This document shows, piece after piece, positions 63,237 to 64,000 of a stretch of 64,000 bases of DNA. This stretch comes from Turbatrix aceti. Lineage: Eukaryota; Nematoda; Chromadorea; Rhabditida; Panagrolaimidae. A program made the position numbers and the translations under genes. The notes beneath the pieces were generated by a model that saw nothing but the letters and a program-made list of their open reading frames with translations, ran no database searches and was not told the origin of the DNA. The stretch covers positions 3,109,246 to 3,173,245 of the forward strand of contig OZ017770.1 of NCBI GenBank assembly GCA_963969345.1. Direction: 5' to 3'. Positions within the stretch are counted from its first letter, which is position 1. Every line of letters starts with the position of its first letter.

Positions 63237-63573
63237 TGTAGTAGTTCTCTATGCCACTCGCATGTAGTATTTCTCTATGCCACTCGCGATAGATACTTTA
63301 CTCACAAGCAAAGACCTGTAACCAATACATATAATACAATATACACAGGTCCAATCATTACCTCAACAAGGGTGGAGTTCCGTCGGGTTGAGGTCTTTGG
63401 GTTGCTCTGGGCTTGCCTTCGGCCGGGCGTCGATCACGCAGCCAACGAACACGACCGCTCGCGGCGACAGACAAAACAACAACTGAGACAATAGGAAAGG
63501 GAAATACAGGAAACAATTATTCTACGCGAGATACGAATGCGCACGCGTTGCACCAACTCGTACTCGCGTAACA
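63237..63573 (-). repeat. 5' LTR of the 1574-bp retrotransposon, with 26-bp duplication
   Basis: 337 bp. The terminal unit TGTAGTAGTTCTCTATGCCA followed by CTCGCA is present twice in tandem, accounting for the 26-base excess over the other LTR. Confidence 0.88.
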
Positions 63574-63806
63574 AAACCTTTCCACGTACTATGCTTTTTT
63601 TCTCTCTCTCGCCTTTTGTCTGCCACCCGATGTAACTGTTGACTATATTTGTAATTGTCCATAATTTTGATATTTGCTTTAACGTGAACAGGTGAAACAT
63701 GCATTGTAATTTTTTAGGTATTGCTCGAGTTGAGCGGGACGCAATGCCTTATTGCTAAGCAACGGAGTGGTAGGTTTCCCCGTCGGTTGCTTCTAATACG
63801 GGCACA

Positions 63807-64000
63807 ATGGAGGACGAACAAAAACAATCTCTGCTTCCGAAACCAAAGGAGTCTGAAAATGGAATTGTGATTGTAAGTCCCTTTGTATTTATTTTTTGAA
63901 ATAATGTCTTATTTTAGACGCCAAATAGAAATCAAAATGGTGCTCATCCAGCTTCAGAGAGCTGGGCAAATTACATTCAATCTTTCACGTTGGTATTTCT
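63807..64000 (+). CDS. 5' end of an unidentified gene (runs off the window)
   Basis: Exon 1 is 63807-63872, MEDEQKQSLLPKPKESENGI plus VI, followed by a 45-bp intron (GTAAGT...TTTTAG, 63873-63917) and exon 2 from 63918 reading TPNRNQNGAHPASESWANYI and on, open to the edge. An acidic, Leu-Leu-containing N-terminus before a hydrophobic stretch (SFTLVF) is typical of multi-pass transporters, but the family cannot be decided from about 50 residues. TTTTTTAG at about 63711-63718 may be a leader acceptor. Confidence 0.6.

Larger units (their letters stand above)
62000..63573 (-). mobile_element. complete non-autonomous LTR retrotransposon (1574 bp)
   Basis: Reads on the minus strand. 5' LTR 63573-63237, 3' LTR 62310-62000, TG...CA ends, 5-bp target duplication AAACC at 61995-61999 and 63574-63578. 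Beside the 5' LTR, 63218-63235 (CGAATCCTCTCGTCACCA) is a tRNA 3' end with CCA, i.e. the primer-binding site. Beside the 3' LTR, 62311-62322 is the polypurine tract GAGAGAGGGAAG on the element strand. The LTRs look almost identical, suggesting recent insertion. The 5' LTR carries an extra 26-bp tandem unit (63237-63262). Confidence 0.92.

Overview
The window is metazoan nuclear DNA, most likely from a nematode or a nematode-like invertebrate. The evidence is compact multi-exon genes with many introns of about 45-100 bp, animal-specific genes (GABA-B receptor, Musashi, Polycomb RING proteins), and 3' splice-site-like sequences lying 1-15 bases before the start codon of several genes, as expected for spliced-leader acceptors. 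The organism cannot be named from the sequence. All family calls come from reading motifs by eye. Layout left to right: a divergent RING1-like gene (minus, 1233-2662) lies head-to-head with a canonical RING1/RNF2 Polycomb E3 ligase gene (plus, 3970-5730). A transposon-rich stretch with two hAT-type MITEs follows (6921-7345, 8726-9264), then a GABA-B receptor subunit 1 gene (plus, 10689-14941). A 5.7-kb gene-poor stretch carries a second copy of the first MITE (19917-20320). Next come a 7TM chemoreceptor-like gene (plus, 20648-21915), a convergent cathepsin-D-like aspartic protease gene (minus, 21966-23538) and a small membrane/coiled-coil gene (plus, 24207-24572). The minus strand from 37247 to 24755 carries PSMD11/Rpn6 (26S proteasome lid) and then CNOT1 (CCR4-NOT scaffold). 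TBP starts divergently from PSMD11 (plus, 38016-39076). After 6.8 kb without a supported gene comes Musashi (plus, 45850-49615), whose large intron holds a 1.36-kb foldback element. It is followed by phosphoacetylglucosamine mutase (PGM3/AGM1, plus, 50555-52508) and a convergent AGC-type kinase (minus, 52927-53994). From 54380 to 57471 there is a nest of mobile DNA: a 1448-bp inverted-repeat element with an 8-bp target duplication and an apparent solo LTR inside it, then a BEL/Pao remnant with a tRNA-Gly primer site. A TLCD1/2 (FLD-1-like) gene lies at 59684-60827, a compact non-autonomous LTR retrotransposon with a 5-bp target duplication at 62000-63573, and the first exons of an unidentified gene from 63807 to the window edge. 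Most of the genes are independent housekeeping or neuronal genes: Polycomb ubiquitination, TFIID promoter recognition, proteasome assembly, mRNA deadenylation, translational repression, UDP-GlcNAc synthesis and membrane fluidity. No operon-like pathway links them. The unusual material is the paired RING1-type genes, the set of structurally complete mobile elements with readable target duplications, an exon-like segment in the loop of the Musashi-intron foldback, an extra in-frame exon in the GABA-B second intracellular loop, and splice sites with T at donor position +3 or a GC donor.
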